From NCBI RefSeq assembly GCF_002072185.1, contig NZ_MVIW01000016.1:1-64000 (forward strand): 64,000 nucleotides of DNA, read 5' to 3'. The notes beneath the pieces are model-generated. The model had not been told where the DNA came from. It worked only from the letters and a program-made list of their open reading frames with translations, and did no database searches. Positions within the stretch are counted from its first letter, which is position 1, and each line of letters opens with the position of its first letter. Both the position numbers and the translations under genes were made by a program. Shown piece by piece: positions 1-8,300 of this stretch. This stretch comes from Actinomyces denticolens (GTDB lineage Bacteria > Actinomycetota > Actinomycetes > Actinomycetales > Actinomycetaceae).

Positions 1-1423
1 CCGCGTCCAGCAGGGCCGCGGCGGCGGGCTCGGCGCGCAGCAGGACGGCGGGGGCGGAGGCCGTCAGGGGCACGCCGCGCCGCGCGAGCTCGCGGGAGAC
101 GGCCCGGGCGCGCCCGGCGGAGCGCACGATGACGGCCATCTCCCGCCAGGGCGTGGCGTGATGGATGTGCTCGGCGCGCAGGACGCGGGCCACATGCGCG
201 GCCTCCTGCGCGGCGGAGGAGGCGACGATCGGCTCGATCCCCGAGGGGGCGCCGGCGCCCCCCGGCCCGCCCGGAGGCGCCTCGCCCGGCGCCGGCTCAT
301 CCGTGGCAGAGCTGCCATCGCCCCGCTCCGGGCCGAGCACCGGGCGCCGGTGGGCGGCCGATCCCGTGACGGGCAGCCGCTCGGCCTGGTCCGCCCACAG
401 GGCCGCGAGCGCGGGCGTGCCGCGGTGCAGGGCTTCCAGGCGCAGGCGGCGCGCGGCTAGCCCGGAGCGGTCCTCGGCGGCCGAAAGAAGACTGGGAGAG
501 CCGCCGCGGAAGGTCTCGACGGCGACGTCCGGATCCCCCAGGACCACCACCTGGGCGCGGCTCCCGCGCTCATCGGGGCGGGCGAGCGCGGCCAGGAGCC
601 GGGCGGTGGCCGCGGTGCAGTCCTGGTAGTCGTCCACGACGACCAGTCCGGGCACGGGCGGTGGCACGGCGACGGCGTCGGTATTCCAGGTGGCCAGCGC
701 CTCGGCGGCGCGGTCCTGGAGGCGGGCGGTGTCCATGCGGCGGGTGTCCGCGCGGCGCTCGGCGGAGGGGCGGCCCTGGGCGTCCCAGGTGCGCAGGAGC
801 GCGGAGGCCGGCCCCCATAGGGGGACGTCGAGGGCGCGGCCGAGGGCGGCGAGGTCGTCAGCGGTGACGCCGAGCTCCCCGGCACGGGCGAGCAGGTTGC
901 GCAGCTCGGTGCGGAATGCGTGCGAGGAGACGGCCTCGGGGGGCAGGCCGGGCCACTGGTCGGGGCGGATGAGGGAGGCCAGCGCGGCGTCCTCCTCCGC
1001 GCCGGCCAGCAGGACCGGGGCGGGCAGCGGGTCCGGGCGCTGGGTGAGGGAGGCTGTGAGGATGGTCAGGGCCAGGGAGGCGGGCGTGCGGACGCGGACC
1101 ACTCCCCCGCCGTGAGCGCCGAGGAGGGCCCCGGCGCGCTGGCGCAGGCGGTCCGCGCGGATGCGGGTGGGGGCCAGCAGCACGGCATCGGTCCCCCGCC
1201 CGACGGCGCCGACGAGCATCCGCAGGGCGAGGCTCGTCTTGCCGGTGCCGGGAGCGCCGAGAACGACGAGGTTGTCCCCGCCGGCGGCCGCCTCGAGGAC
1301 GGCGCGCGCCGAATCGTCCGGTTCGGGCAGGGGCTCGGGCGCGGGGGCGGCCAGGAGGCGCAGCGGTGGGCTACTCGCGGCGCCGGCACTGCCGGCGCTC
1401 GGGGGGGCCTCCTGGATCCGCAT
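1..1423 (-). CDS. UvrD/Rep-family (AdnA-like) DNA helicase, partial
   Basis: Open frame of 474 codons that begins at ATG 1423 and runs off the left edge, so only the N-terminal part is present. A P-loop GAPGTGKTS lies at residues 56-64, and a Walker-B-like VVDDYQDC near residue 262 is followed by VVVLGDPDVAVETFRGG, the superfamily-1 helicase motif around GDxxQxIYxFRG. The DDYQD form, with Asp in place of the usual Glu, and the long Ala/Gly-rich insertions resemble actinobacterial AdnA/AdnB-type double-strand-break resection helicases, which carry a C-terminal RecB-like nuclease; that part would lie outside the window. The neighbouring DUF3107, ferritin-like and DEAD-helicase genes match the Rv3202c-Rv3211 order of M. 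tuberculosis. Superfamily is certain; the AdnA assignment is inferred. Confidence 0.85.
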   Translation of the reverse strand, partial: MRIQEAPPSAGSAGAASSPPLRLLAAPAPEPLPEPDDSARAVLEAAAGGDNLVVLGAPGTGKTSLALRMLVGAVGRGTDAVLLAPTRIRADRLRQRAGALLGAHGGGVVRVRTPASLALTILTASLTQRPDPLPAPVLLAGAEEDAALASLIRPDQWPGLPPEAVSSHAFRTELRNLLARAGELGVTADDLAALGRALDVPLWGPASALLRTWDAQGRPSAERRADTRRMDTARLQDRAAEALATWNTDAVAVPPPVPGLVVVDDYQDCTAATARLLAALARPDERGSRAQVVVLGDPDVAVETFRGGSPSLLSAAEDRSGLAARRLRLEALHRGTPALAALWADQAERLPVTGSAAHRRPVLGPERGDGSSATDEPAPGEAPPGGPGGAGAPSGIEPIVASSAAQEAAHVARVLRAEHIHHATPWREMAVIVRSAGRARAVSRELARRGVPLTASAPAVLLRAEPAAAALLDA

Positions 1424-1657
1424 GGGCCTATCTCACCACGCCCCTCTGACACGAATGGGCGCGCGCGGGCTCCGGCCCGGCGCCCGTCCCCGGCCCGGAC
1501 CGCTTGCCCGTCCGCGCGGCGCGAAAACCGGTGGGAGCGGGCCCGCGGCGCCACCGCCATGCGCCATCGGCGCCCTACGATCGGGGCAGCGCCGCGGGGC
1601 CCGCACTGGGGCCGCCTGCGCGACCACGCCCCCCAACCCGCTCTTCAAGGAGTTGCC

Positions 1658-1873
1658 ATGCAGGTCAGACTCGGTTTCAAGCACGCCGCCCGTCAGATCG
1701 AGATCGAGACCTCCGCCTCCCACGACGAGATCCTGGGCGCACTGGCCGACTCGGCGACGAAGGACGTCGTCCTCACGGACGACAAGGGCCGCAAGGTGCT
1801 CGTGCCCGCGGGTTCCCTGGCCTACGCCGAGCTCGGGGCGGCTGAGCAGCGCCGCGTCGGCTTCGGCATCTGA
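1658..1873 (+). CDS. DUF3107 family small protein
   Basis: A 71-residue protein starting MQVRLGFKHAARQIEIE and ending QRRVGFGI, which I recognise as the actinobacterial DUF3107 family (M. tuberculosis Rv3208A/TB9.4). Function unknown. AAGGAG at 1647-1652, 5 nt before the ATG, fixes the start. It is divergent from the UvrD-like helicase, with 234 bp between them, and convergent with the ferritin-like gene. Length and sequence match the family well. No membrane segment or signal peptide; compact alpha/beta composition. Confidence 0.88.
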   Translation: MQVRLGFKHAARQIEIETSASHDEILGALADSATKDVVLTDDKGRKVLVPAGSLAYAELGAAEQRRVGFGI

Positions 1874-1930
1874 GCCCGGGCCGCCCGCGCGACGGGCCCC
1901 GGGGGCGGCCCGCCCGTGATCCGGCCGGTC

Positions 1931-2611
1931 TCAGACGCGCAGCCCGAGGCCCTTCATGCGGCTCGTCGTTCCGGAGGACAGGACGGCGCTCAGGCGCGCC
2001 GCGCCCTGCTCCCCGCCGGCGAGCTCGGGGAAGCGGGCGAGCATGAGCTGGATCGCGCCGATCTCCTCACCCGCCACCCGGCGGCCCCACAGGCCCAGGC
2101 GGGCGACGAGCTGGGGGTCGCCGCCGAGATCGGCCATGAGCTCGGCGGCGGCGAAGGAGCCGAAGCGGTCCTCGGACAGGGCCTCCAGGACGGCGTTGCG
2201 CACGCGCGGGGGCAGGGAATCGGTCAGGGCCATGCCGAAGTCGACGAGCAGCCCGAAGGACAGATAGGTCTTGACCAGCCGCTCGGCCCAGTCGTGGGGC
2301 CGCAGGCGATCGTCGACGTCGCCCAGGGAGCCGAGGAAGCGCTCGGCGGCCGCCGGCACGTCCACGCCCTCGTCGGCGCCGATGCGGATGATCGCGTCGA
2401 AGGCGCTGACCTTGGCCGCGCTCATGCGCAGCAGCTCGATGCGAGCGGGCATCGCCGGGGCCTTGTCCGCGTCCTTGGCGTAACGCGTGCAGGCCACGGA
2501 GCAGCTGTAGCCGACGACGCCGAGCACGGCGGACATGAATCCGTCGGGCGCGCTGGGAGCGGTGCGCAGGGGCGTTGAGGCGGGGACCGGGTCAGGAACG
2601 GAAGCGCTCAT
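1931..2611 (-). CDS. Ferritin-like fold protein (MiaE-like/DUF family)
   Basis: A 226-residue, mostly helical protein resembling the actinobacterial ferritin-like-domain family that sits next to DUF3107 and the RhlE-type helicase in mycobacteria (Rv3210c). Helices contain ARIELLRMSAAKVSAFDAI and a late EEIGAIQLML segment, consistent with the helix pairs of a ferritin-like bundle; I could not assign a complete set of metal ligands, so enzymatic activity is unproven. ATG 2611 is chosen because a TACTCT hexamer (2623-2618 on the minus strand) lies exactly 6 nt upstream, as expected for a leaderless mRNA; a longer open frame upstream runs through unrelated sequence. It shares the upstream region with the DEAD-box gene. 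Confidence 0.8.
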   Translation of the reverse strand: MSASVPDPVPASTPLRTAPSAPDGFMSAVLGVVGYSCSVACTRYAKDADKAPAMPARIELLRMSAAKVSAFDAIIRIGADEGVDVPAAAERFLGSLGDVDDRLRPHDWAERLVKTYLSFGLLVDFGMALTDSLPPRVRNAVLEALSEDRFGSFAAAELMADLGGDPQLVARLGLWGRRVAGEEIGAIQLMLARFPELAGGEQGAARLSAVLSSGTTSRMKGLGLRV

Positions 2612-2976
2612 GGGCAAAGAGTAGAGCGCTGGCCCTGCCCCCGTGGCCGCCTTGAGCAAGGCGCGTGATGTGCCCCACCTCGGGGGGCCAATCGCCCTCG
2701 CAACGCCGCTGCGGGAGGAGAGGACCGGTAGTCTGCGGGGGTCCACGGTTGCCCGGTCGTCCAGCAGCCTGGTCCCGCCGGTTCGCGAGCCGCGCCCCGA
2801 GCGCGGCGGCGCCCCTGAGCCCGGAGCGGGACACGATTCACGATCGGCTGCCATATACACGACCGCGAGCGCGGCCCAGGGCCCCGTCGGCCCGGGGCCG
2901 CAGAGTCCTCCCGGCCCGCGCAGGCCCTCCTGCCGTACCGGGGCCCGAGGCCGCGGTCCCCATCCGAAGGAACGTC
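2612..2976. other. Divergent intergenic region
   Basis: 365 bp between the ferritin-like gene and the DEAD-box helicase. It holds the TACTCT hexamer of the ferritin-like gene at 2618-2623 and the GAAGGA ribosome-binding site of the helicase at 2966-2971. Open frames cross it on both strands, but they have no recognisable protein sequence or start context. I see no other element. Confidence 0.5.
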
Positions 2977-4713
2977 GTGACCGACGAGAACCCCGACATC
3001 ACCAGTCCCGCCGAGGCCGGCTCCGCCGCCGGCGCGCCCGGCCCGGCCGGCCCCGCGAACGCGCCCAGCACCCCGGATGCCCCGGTCTCGGGCCTCATCG
3101 AGACCGCAGGCGCCCACGCCCCCGTCCTGGACGAGGCCACCCCCGACATCACCGATGAGGGCGCTCAGGCGGACCTGGGCATCAAGTCCTTCGCGGACTT
3201 CGGCGTCGAGCCGGAGATCTGCGAGGCCCTGGCCGCCAAGGGCATCATCCATCCCTTCCCCATCCAGGCCCTCACCCTGCCAGTGGCGCTGGAGGGCAAC
3301 GACATCATCGGCCAGGCCAAGACCGGCACCGGTAAGACCCTGGGCTTCGGCATCCCGCTGCTCATGGACACCCTGGGCCCGGGCGAGGAGGGCTGGGACT
3401 CCGACCCCGCCTCCGGCAGCCCGCAGGCCCTCATCGTCCTGCCCACGCGCGAGCTGGCCAAGCAGGTCGCCGTCGAGCTGGAGCAGGCTGCGGCCAAGCG
3501 CACCGTGCGGATCGTGCAGGTCTACGGCGGGCGCGCCTACGAGCCGCAGATCGAGGCCCTGGAGAAGGGCGCCGAGATCGTTGTGGGCACCCCGGGCCGC
3601 CTCATCGATCTCATGGACCGCGCCGTCCTGGATCTCACCCACGTGACCACCGTGGTGCTCGACGAGGCGGATGAGATGCTGGACCTGGGCTTCCTGCCCG
3701 ATGTGGAGAAGATCCTGGCCCGCACCCGCCCGGATCGCCAGACCATGCTGTTCAGCGCCACGATGCCGGGCGCCGTCGTCGCCCTGGCCCGCCGTTACAT
3801 GACCCAGCCGACTCATATCCGCGCCCAGGACCCCGGCGATGAGTCGATGACGGTCAAATCGGTGGCGCAGGTCGTCTACCGCACGCACGCACTGAACAAG
3901 GTGGAGGTGGTCGCCCGGATCCTCCAGGCCGAGGGCCGGGGCCGCACGATCATCTTCGCCCGCACGAAGCGCACGGCCGCCCGGGTGGCCGACGACCTGG
4001 CCTCGCGCGGCTTCGCTACCGGCGCGCTGCACGGCGACCTCGGTCAGGGGGCGCGCGAGCAGGCCCTGCGCGCCTTCCGCAACGGCAAGGTGGACGTGCT
4101 GGTGGCCACCGATGTGGCGGCCCGCGGCATCGACGTCGACGACGTCACCCATGTCATCAACTACCAGTGCCCCGAGGACGAGAAGATCTACGTCCACCGC
4201 ATCGGGCGCACGGGCCGCGCCGGGAACGCGGGCACGGCCGTGACCTTCGTGGACTGGGATGACATCCCGCGCTGGCGGCTCATCGCCAAGGGCCTGGGCC
4301 TGCCAGTGACTGAGCCGGTCGAGACCTACCACACCAGCGAGCACCTCTACTCCGACCTGTCGATCCCCGAGGGCACCACGGGCACGCTGCCGCGCTCCAA
4401 GCGGACGCTGGCCGGGCTCGACGCCGAGGAGATCGAGGACCTGGGCGAGACCGGCAAGCACGGCGGGCGCGATGGGCGCGGGGCCCGGCGCGACGGCCGC
4501 AGCAGCCGTGAGAGGCGCGGCGGAGCCAGGGGCCGCGATGGGCGGGGCTCGCGCTCCCGCAGCGGCCGGGGCGGCAGCGCCTCGCGGGCCCCGGAGGACG
4601 GCGAGAGCCGGCAGTCCTCCAGGCGCGGGTCCGACTCCGAGGCCCCGCGGCGCGCGAGGAACCGCAAGCGGACGCGCGGCGGCAAGCCGATCGACTCCGC
4701 CGGCCAGGACTGA
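2977..4713 (+). CDS. DEAD-box ATP-dependent RNA helicase (RhlE-like)
   Basis: A 578-residue RNA helicase with all superfamily-2 motifs: the Q motif region FPIQALTL, motif I AKTGTGKT at about residues 114-121, PTREL, TPGR, DEAD at about 229, SAT at about 260, and HRIGRTGRAG near 408. It has a long acidic, low-complexity N-terminus and a basic C-terminal tail of about 90 residues rich in R, G, D and S (RGG-like), typical of actinobacterial RNA helicases acting on structured RNA or in RNA decay. GTG 2977 is chosen because GAAGGA ends 5 nt upstream; the open frame extends to 2665, but that extension looks like G+C-rich read-through. A 17-bp perfect hairpin follows at 4752-4790. Comparable to Rv3211. 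Confidence 0.93.
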   Translation: MTDENPDITSPAEAGSAAGAPGPAGPANAPSTPDAPVSGLIETAGAHAPVLDEATPDITDEGAQADLGIKSFADFGVEPEICEALAAKGIIHPFPIQALTLPVALEGNDIIGQAKTGTGKTLGFGIPLLMDTLGPGEEGWDSDPASGSPQALIVLPTRELAKQVAVELEQAAAKRTVRIVQVYGGRAYEPQIEALEKGAEIVVGTPGRLIDLMDRAVLDLTHVTTVVLDEADEMLDLGFLPDVEKILARTRPDRQTMLFSATMPGAVVALARRYMTQPTHIRAQDPGDESMTVKSVAQVVYRTHALNKVEVVARILQAEGRGRTIIFARTKRTAARVADDLASRGFATGALHGDLGQGAREQALRAFRNGKVDVLVATDVAARGIDVDDVTHVINYQCPEDEKIYVHRIGRTGRAGNAGTAVTFVDWDDIPRWRLIAKGLGLPVTEPVETYHTSEHLYSDLSIPEGTTGTLPRSKRTLAGLDAEEIEDLGETGKHGGRDGRGARRDGRSSRERRGGARGRDGRGSRSRSGRGGSASRAPEDGESRQSSRRGSDSEAPRRARNRKRTRGGKPIDSAGQD

Positions 4714-4751
4714 GCCGACTCGCCGCGGCGGCGGTCGGCGGGCCACTGCGT

Positions 4752-4790
4752 CGGCGCTGGGGCGCTCCGCGAGGGAGCGCCCCAGCGCCG
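4752..4790. terminator. Strong bidirectional hairpin between convergent genes
   Basis: A perfect 17-bp inverted repeat (arms 4752-4768 and 4774-4790, loop of 5 nt) sits between the DEAD-box helicase stop and the convergent MarC-like stop at 4793. There is no U-tract on either strand, as is common for actinobacterial terminators. Inferred to end transcription from both sides. Confidence 0.75.
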
Positions 4791-4792
4791 GC

Positions 4793-5422
4793 TCAGAAGT
4801 GCTCGCCGATGTAGCTGGTGATGCCGTCCCCGATCATCTGCACGGCGATGGCGGCCAGCAGCAGGCCCATGACGCGGGTCAGGACGAGGATCATCGCCTC
4901 GCCCAGGACCCGGTGCAGTGTGAGCGAGAAGCGCAGCGCCAGCCAGGTGATGACGTGGACGACGACGATCGCCAGGGTCACGGACACCCATCCGGCCACG
5001 GGCACGGGCGCGGACTCGACGGCGACCATGGCCGCGACGATCGCGCCGGGGCCCGCGAGCAGGGGCGTGCCCAGCGGGACGAGGGCGACATTGGCGTCGG
5101 CGGGGTCGGGGTCATCGTCCGCGCGGGAGTTCTCGGTGAGCAGTTCCAGTGCGACCAGTAGCAGGAGGAGCCCGCCTGAGACCTGGAGGGCGGCCACGGA
5201 TATCCCCAGGAGGCCCAGGATGTAGCGCCCGAAGATGGCGAAGGCGAGGATGACCGCGAGGCTGAGCAGGGTTGCCTGGCGGGCGGAGGCGCGGCGCCGC
5301 TCGGGGCTCTGGCGGCGGGTGAGGGACAGGAAGATGGGGATGGCGCCGAGCGGGTCCTGGATGACGAGGATCGTCGTGAAGGCGGTGAGGAACACGGCGG
5401 GGCTGAGGACGTCGTCGAGCAC
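4793..5422 (-). CDS. MarC family integral membrane protein
   Basis: A 209-residue hydrophobic protein with about six membrane segments and typical MarC/UPF0056 sequence: an N-terminal FTTILVIQDPLGAIPIFLSL, the central VPLGTPLLAGPGAIVAAMV, and a C-terminal LTRVMGLLLAAIAVQMI. The family's transported substrate is unknown; the old link to multiple antibiotic resistance is not supported. The start was set at GTG 5422 to give the usual family length and to place the first membrane segment near the N-terminus; the ribosome-binding site is weak, so the start is uncertain. It lies 56 bp after the PHP gene on the same strand and may be co-transcribed with it. Confidence 0.85.
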   Translation of the reverse strand: MLDDVLSPAVFLTAFTTILVIQDPLGAIPIFLSLTRRQSPERRRASARQATLLSLAVILAFAIFGRYILGLLGISVAALQVSGGLLLLLVALELLTENSRADDDPDPADANVALVPLGTPLLAGPGAIVAAMVAVESAPVPVAGWVSVTLAIVVVHVITWLALRFSLTLHRVLGEAMILVLTRVMGLLLAAIAVQMIGDGITSYIGEHF

Positions 5423-5478
5423 GGAGGGGCTTTCTGGGGTTCGGGGTCGAGGAGGGGCGGGCGCGGGCGCCGCCGGTG

Positions 5479-6321
5479 TCAGGGGGTGACGAGCGGGAGG
5501 GCCCCCTCGTCCACGATCCGCTCGAGGAGCTCGGGGGGCATGAGGTTCTCCCCCAGGCGATTGGGCTTGCCGGCGCCATGGTAGTCGGAGGATCCCGAGA
5601 CGCCCAGGCCGAGGCGGTCGGCGAGGTCCTGCGCGGCGCGGTGGTCGGCGGGCCCGTGGTCGCGGTGGTCGACCTCCAGGGCGGCGAGCCCGGCCTCGGC
5701 CATGGCGGCGAAGGTCTCGTCGGGCACGAGTCGGCGCTGGCGGTTGGAGGCCCGGGGGTGGGCGGCGACGGGCACGCCCCCGGCGGCACGCACGAGGGCG
5801 CAGGCCTCGACGGGGTCGAGCGCCCAGTGGAGCGCGTAGTAGGGGCTGGAGACGGCCAGGGGGCCGGCGAAGGCGGCGTCCCGGTTCTCGAAGGAGCCCG
5901 CAGCGACGAGCGCGTCGGCGATATGGGGCCGGCCGATGGTGTGGCCGGCCGACTGGGCGAGCACGTCCTCCCACGTGATGGGGTAATCGACGGCGATGCG
6001 CTCGACCATGCGCCGGGCGCGGGTTCCCCGGGAGTCGCGGGCATGGGCGAGGGCCTCGGCGAGGGCCGTGCTCCCGGGGTCGAAGAGGTAGGCGAGCAGG
6101 TGAAGGGTGACGCCGCTCGCGGCGCAGGAGATCTCGGTGCCGCGCAGGAGGGTCACGCCCGTGGACGGCACGGCGGCCGCGGCCTCGTCCCAGCCGATCG
6201 TCGTGTCGTGGTCGGTCAGGCCGACGACGTCGAGGCCCGCCTGGACGGCCGCCCGCATGAGCTCCGCCGGGGTGTCCGTGCCGTCGGAGCACGAGGAGTG
6301 GGTGTGGGGGTCGATGCGCAC
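5479..6321 (-). CDS. PHP domain phosphoesterase (RNase AM/TrpH-like)
   Basis: A 280-residue PHP-family metal-dependent phosphoesterase. Metal-binding motifs are visible in order: DPHTHSSCSDG at the N-terminus, GLTDHDT, RGTEIS, VAAHP and SGSSDYH near the C-terminus. Domain size and the late SDYHG fit the TrpH/YciV group, which hydrolyses 3',5'-nucleoside bisphosphates or trims RNA 5' ends; the substrate here is inferred. GTG 6321 is chosen because TAGACT (6333-6328 on the minus strand) lies exactly 6 nt upstream, suggesting a leaderless transcript. The downstream MarC-like gene is probably in the same unit. Confidence 0.88.
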   Translation of the reverse strand: MRIDPHTHSSCSDGTDTPAELMRAAVQAGLDVVGLTDHDTTIGWDEAAAAVPSTGVTLLRGTEISCAASGVTLHLLAYLFDPGSTALAEALAHARDSRGTRARRMVERIAVDYPITWEDVLAQSAGHTIGRPHIADALVAAGSFENRDAAFAGPLAVSSPYYALHWALDPVEACALVRAAGGVPVAAHPRASNRQRRLVPDETFAAMAEAGLAALEVDHRDHGPADHRAAQDLADRLGLGVSGSSDYHGAGKPNRLGENLMPPELLERIVDEGALPLVTP

Positions 6322-6402
6322 CGGCCAAGTCTAGGCGGGCGCGCCGGGCCGCTCCTCCCGCGCCCCCGCGCCCTCACGGCCCCGCGCCCTCGCGCCCCGG
6401 AA

Positions 6403-6489
6403 ACCGTCTCGGCCCGCTCCTGCGCCCTCATCCTCGCAGTTTGAGGGCGCAGGAGCGGGCCGAGACGGTACCTCGAGGATGAGGGCGCA
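6403..6489. repeat. Perfect 28-bp inverted repeat with competing second pairing
   Basis: Arms 6403-6430 and 6442-6469 are perfect 28-nt reverse complements around an 11-nt loop. A second, mutually exclusive pairing is possible: 6421-6436 is the exact reverse complement of 6474-6489. The element lies 24 bp beyond the stop of the monooxygenase gene and upstream of the PHP gene, all on the minus strand. It could act as a terminator for the former; the alternative pairing is unexplained. A single related stretch beginning GGAAACC lies at about 6866-6890. Confidence 0.8.
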
Positions 6490-6512
6490 ACGGGGGACCG
6501 AGGGCGAGCAGT

Positions 6513-6797
6513 TCACACGGTCTCGTATTGGACGATCGACGGCTCGGCGTCGCACAGCTCGAGGAGGGCGGGGACGAGGGCGGTGAAGTGGGTCGAGGCG
6601 TTATGGGCCTCGATGGCGGCGTCATCGGCCCAGGCCTCGAGGAAAGTGAGAACGGTGCGGTTCTGGCGGGCTTGAAGGAGTTCATAGGAGATGTTGCCCT
6701 CCTCAGCGAGGGAGGCGGCGACGAGCTCTCCGGCCCTGGCGATGAACTGGTCGACGGCGTCGGCCCTGACGGAGAAGGTGGCGATGATGCGGAACAT
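6513..6797 (-). CDS. Antibiotic biosynthesis monooxygenase (ABM) domain protein
   Basis: A 94-residue dimeric ferredoxin-like ABM-domain protein, related to YgiN quinol monooxygenases. The family pattern is visible: an N-terminal beta strand FRIIATFSVRAD, SYELLQ in the middle, LTFLEAWADDAAIEAHNAS and HFTALVPAL. Such proteins oxidise quinols or small aromatics without cofactors; the substrate here is unknown. AGGAG 6 nt before the ATG supports the start. A large inverted repeat follows the stop. It is divergent from the Gfo/Idh/MocA oxidoreductase, 130 bp away. Confidence 0.87.
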   Translation of the reverse strand: MFRIIATFSVRADAVDQFIARAGELVAASLAEEGNISYELLQARQNRTVLTFLEAWADDAAIEAHNASTHFTALVPALLELCDAEPSIVQYETV

Positions 6798-6927
6798 GGG
6801 GGCTCCTGTCTGGCATGCGCTGAGCCGCCGACGCTAGCACGTCGCGGACCGGGGCGCTCGTGCCTGGAAACCGCCTCGGCCCGCCCCACCGGTGACAGGG
6901 CGCTGGATCGGTGGGACAGTTGAGGGC

Positions 6928-8067
6928 ATGAGCGCAGCGACTACCGGCCAGTCCTCCCCCGTCACATCTGGCGCGCCCATCCTCCATCCCCCCTCCCACC
7001 GCCCCGCAAGTGCTGGGCGCCCGGTGCGCTTCGGCGTCGTCGGCGCGGGTTTCATCGCCGCTTGGTTCGCGCGGGCCGTGGCCGCCGAGCCCGCCGCCGA
7101 CATCGTCGCCGTCACCTCGGCCAGGCCCGAGAGCGCCGCCGCCTACGCCGCCGAGCACGGCATCCCCCATGTCCATCCCACCCTCGAGGCGATGCTCGCC
7201 GAGCACGGCCCGGACCGCGCCGCGCCCATCGACGTCATCTACATCGGCTCGCCCAACTCCCTGCACGCCTCCCAGGCGATCGCAGCCCTGGAGGCCGGAT
7301 ACGGGGTGCTCGTGGAGAAGCCCTTCGCCCTCACCCCCGCGCAGGCCCGGGCCATGGCCACCACTGCCGAGCGCACCGGCGGCTTCCTCATGGAGGCCTG
7401 GCAGACCGCCTTCGAGCCCGGCGCCGCCGCCATCCGCGCCGCTCTTGCCCGGCTCGGGATGCTGCGCCGCGCCACCCTCGTGCGCGAGCAGTTCTCCTCG
7501 CGTATGGTCGCCTACCGCGCCGGCGAGCTCCCCCCGGCGTTCAACCCGGCGCTAGGCGGCGGCTCGCTCATGGACCTCGGCATCTACCCCGTGAGCCTGG
7601 CCATCCACCTATTCGGACGCCCGGATCGCGTCACCGCCACCTCGCAACTCCTGGACTCCGGCGTCGACTCCCACGGCACGGTCGTCCTCTCCTACGACAC
7701 CGGGGAGCACGCCAGCCTGGAGGTGACCTGCCTGCACTCCAAGACCTCCGCCAACGCCCTGGGCAGTCAGATCTCCGGCGAGTCCAGCGTGATCCTCCTC
7801 GACCACTGCCAGTGGCCCGAGCGCATCAGTCTCATCACCGCGCCGGACTCCCCTGAGGAGTCCCGCGAGGACCTGTCGGTGAGCCGCTCGGGCGAGGTCA
7901 TGGGCCCCCTCCTGGCGGAGGTCTGCCGGCTCGTGAGCGCCGGCGCGCGCGGCTCCGAACTCCATCCCGTGGCCGCCTCGGTGGCCGCGATCGAGGTCCT
8001 GTCCGAGGCCCGCGCGCAGATCGGGGTCCGTTTCCCCGACGACGACGCTGTCGGCGCCGGCGTCTGA
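6928..8067 (+). CDS. Gfo/Idh/MocA family NAD(P)-dependent oxidoreductase
   Basis: A 379-residue oxidoreductase with an N-terminal Rossmann domain beginning VRFGVVGAGFIAAWFARAV near residue 33, the family signature EKPFALTPAQA, and a C-terminal alpha/beta dimerisation domain containing GGGSLMDLGIYPVSLAIHLFG. Family members oxidise sugars, inositols, or act as trans-dihydrodiol dehydrogenases; DLGIYP is frequent in the latter group, but the substrate cannot be deduced. The first 30 residues are Ser/Pro-rich and probably disordered. ATG 6928 was chosen over an upstream in-frame ATG at 6892. It stands alone: a repeat block follows before the aminopeptidase gene. Confidence 0.88.
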   Translation: MSAATTGQSSPVTSGAPILHPPSHRPASAGRPVRFGVVGAGFIAAWFARAVAAEPAADIVAVTSARPESAAAYAAEHGIPHVHPTLEAMLAEHGPDRAAPIDVIYIGSPNSLHASQAIAALEAGYGVLVEKPFALTPAQARAMATTAERTGGFLMEAWQTAFEPGAAAIRAALARLGMLRRATLVREQFSSRMVAYRAGELPPAFNPALGGGSLMDLGIYPVSLAIHLFGRPDRVTATSQLLDSGVDSHGTVVLSYDTGEHASLEVTCLHSKTSANALGSQISGESSVILLDHCQWPERISLITAPDSPEESREDLSVSRSGEVMGPLLAEVCRLVSAGARGSELHPVAASVAAIEVLSEARAQIGVRFPDDDAVGAGV

Positions 8068-8112
8068 GCCCATCACGCGAGAGGGCGCGGGCGCGAGGCA
8101 TCGGCTCATCGA

Positions 8113-8238
8113 CCGGTGCCAGCCGCACTGAGCGGTGCCGTTCTTCCCGAGTGGTGCGTCCTGCCCGCACCGGTGGGAGCGAACCGCACCGCTGAGTGCG
8201 CACGGCACCGCTGAGTGCGAACGGCGCCGCTGAATGCG
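8113..8238. repeat. Hairpin-rich intergenic repeat, family B, copy 1
   Basis: About 125 bp of short palindromic units (GCAC-N5/6-GTGC type) between the oxidoreductase and aminopeptidase P genes. It contains the exact 19-nt block GGTGCGTCCTGCCCGCACC at 8153-8171, which recurs identically at 18464-18482 and 37866-37884. Units such as GCACCGCTGAGTGCG repeat two to three times on the right side. No protein is encoded convincingly. Confidence 0.8.
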
Positions 8239-8300
8239 GCCCGGGCAGTCCGACCGCCCTCGGCTGGGCGGGCGCCCGGCCGCAGTGCGAGGATGCCCCC

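Noticed and set aside
2665-2976. N-terminal extension of the DEAD-box helicase
   Set aside because: Arg/Pro-rich read-through upstream of GTG 2977, which has a proper ribosome-binding site.
2608-4746. 712-codon minus-strand open frame antisense to the DEAD-box helicase
   Set aside because: It mirrors the helicase codons; its product is low-complexity Gly/Ala/Arg/His with no motif. Long antisense frames are routine at this G+C content.
8196-8300. N-terminal extension of aminopeptidase P through the repeat block
   Set aside because: The open frame continues, but the sequence is family B repeat; ATG 8301 with GCGAGGA fits better.
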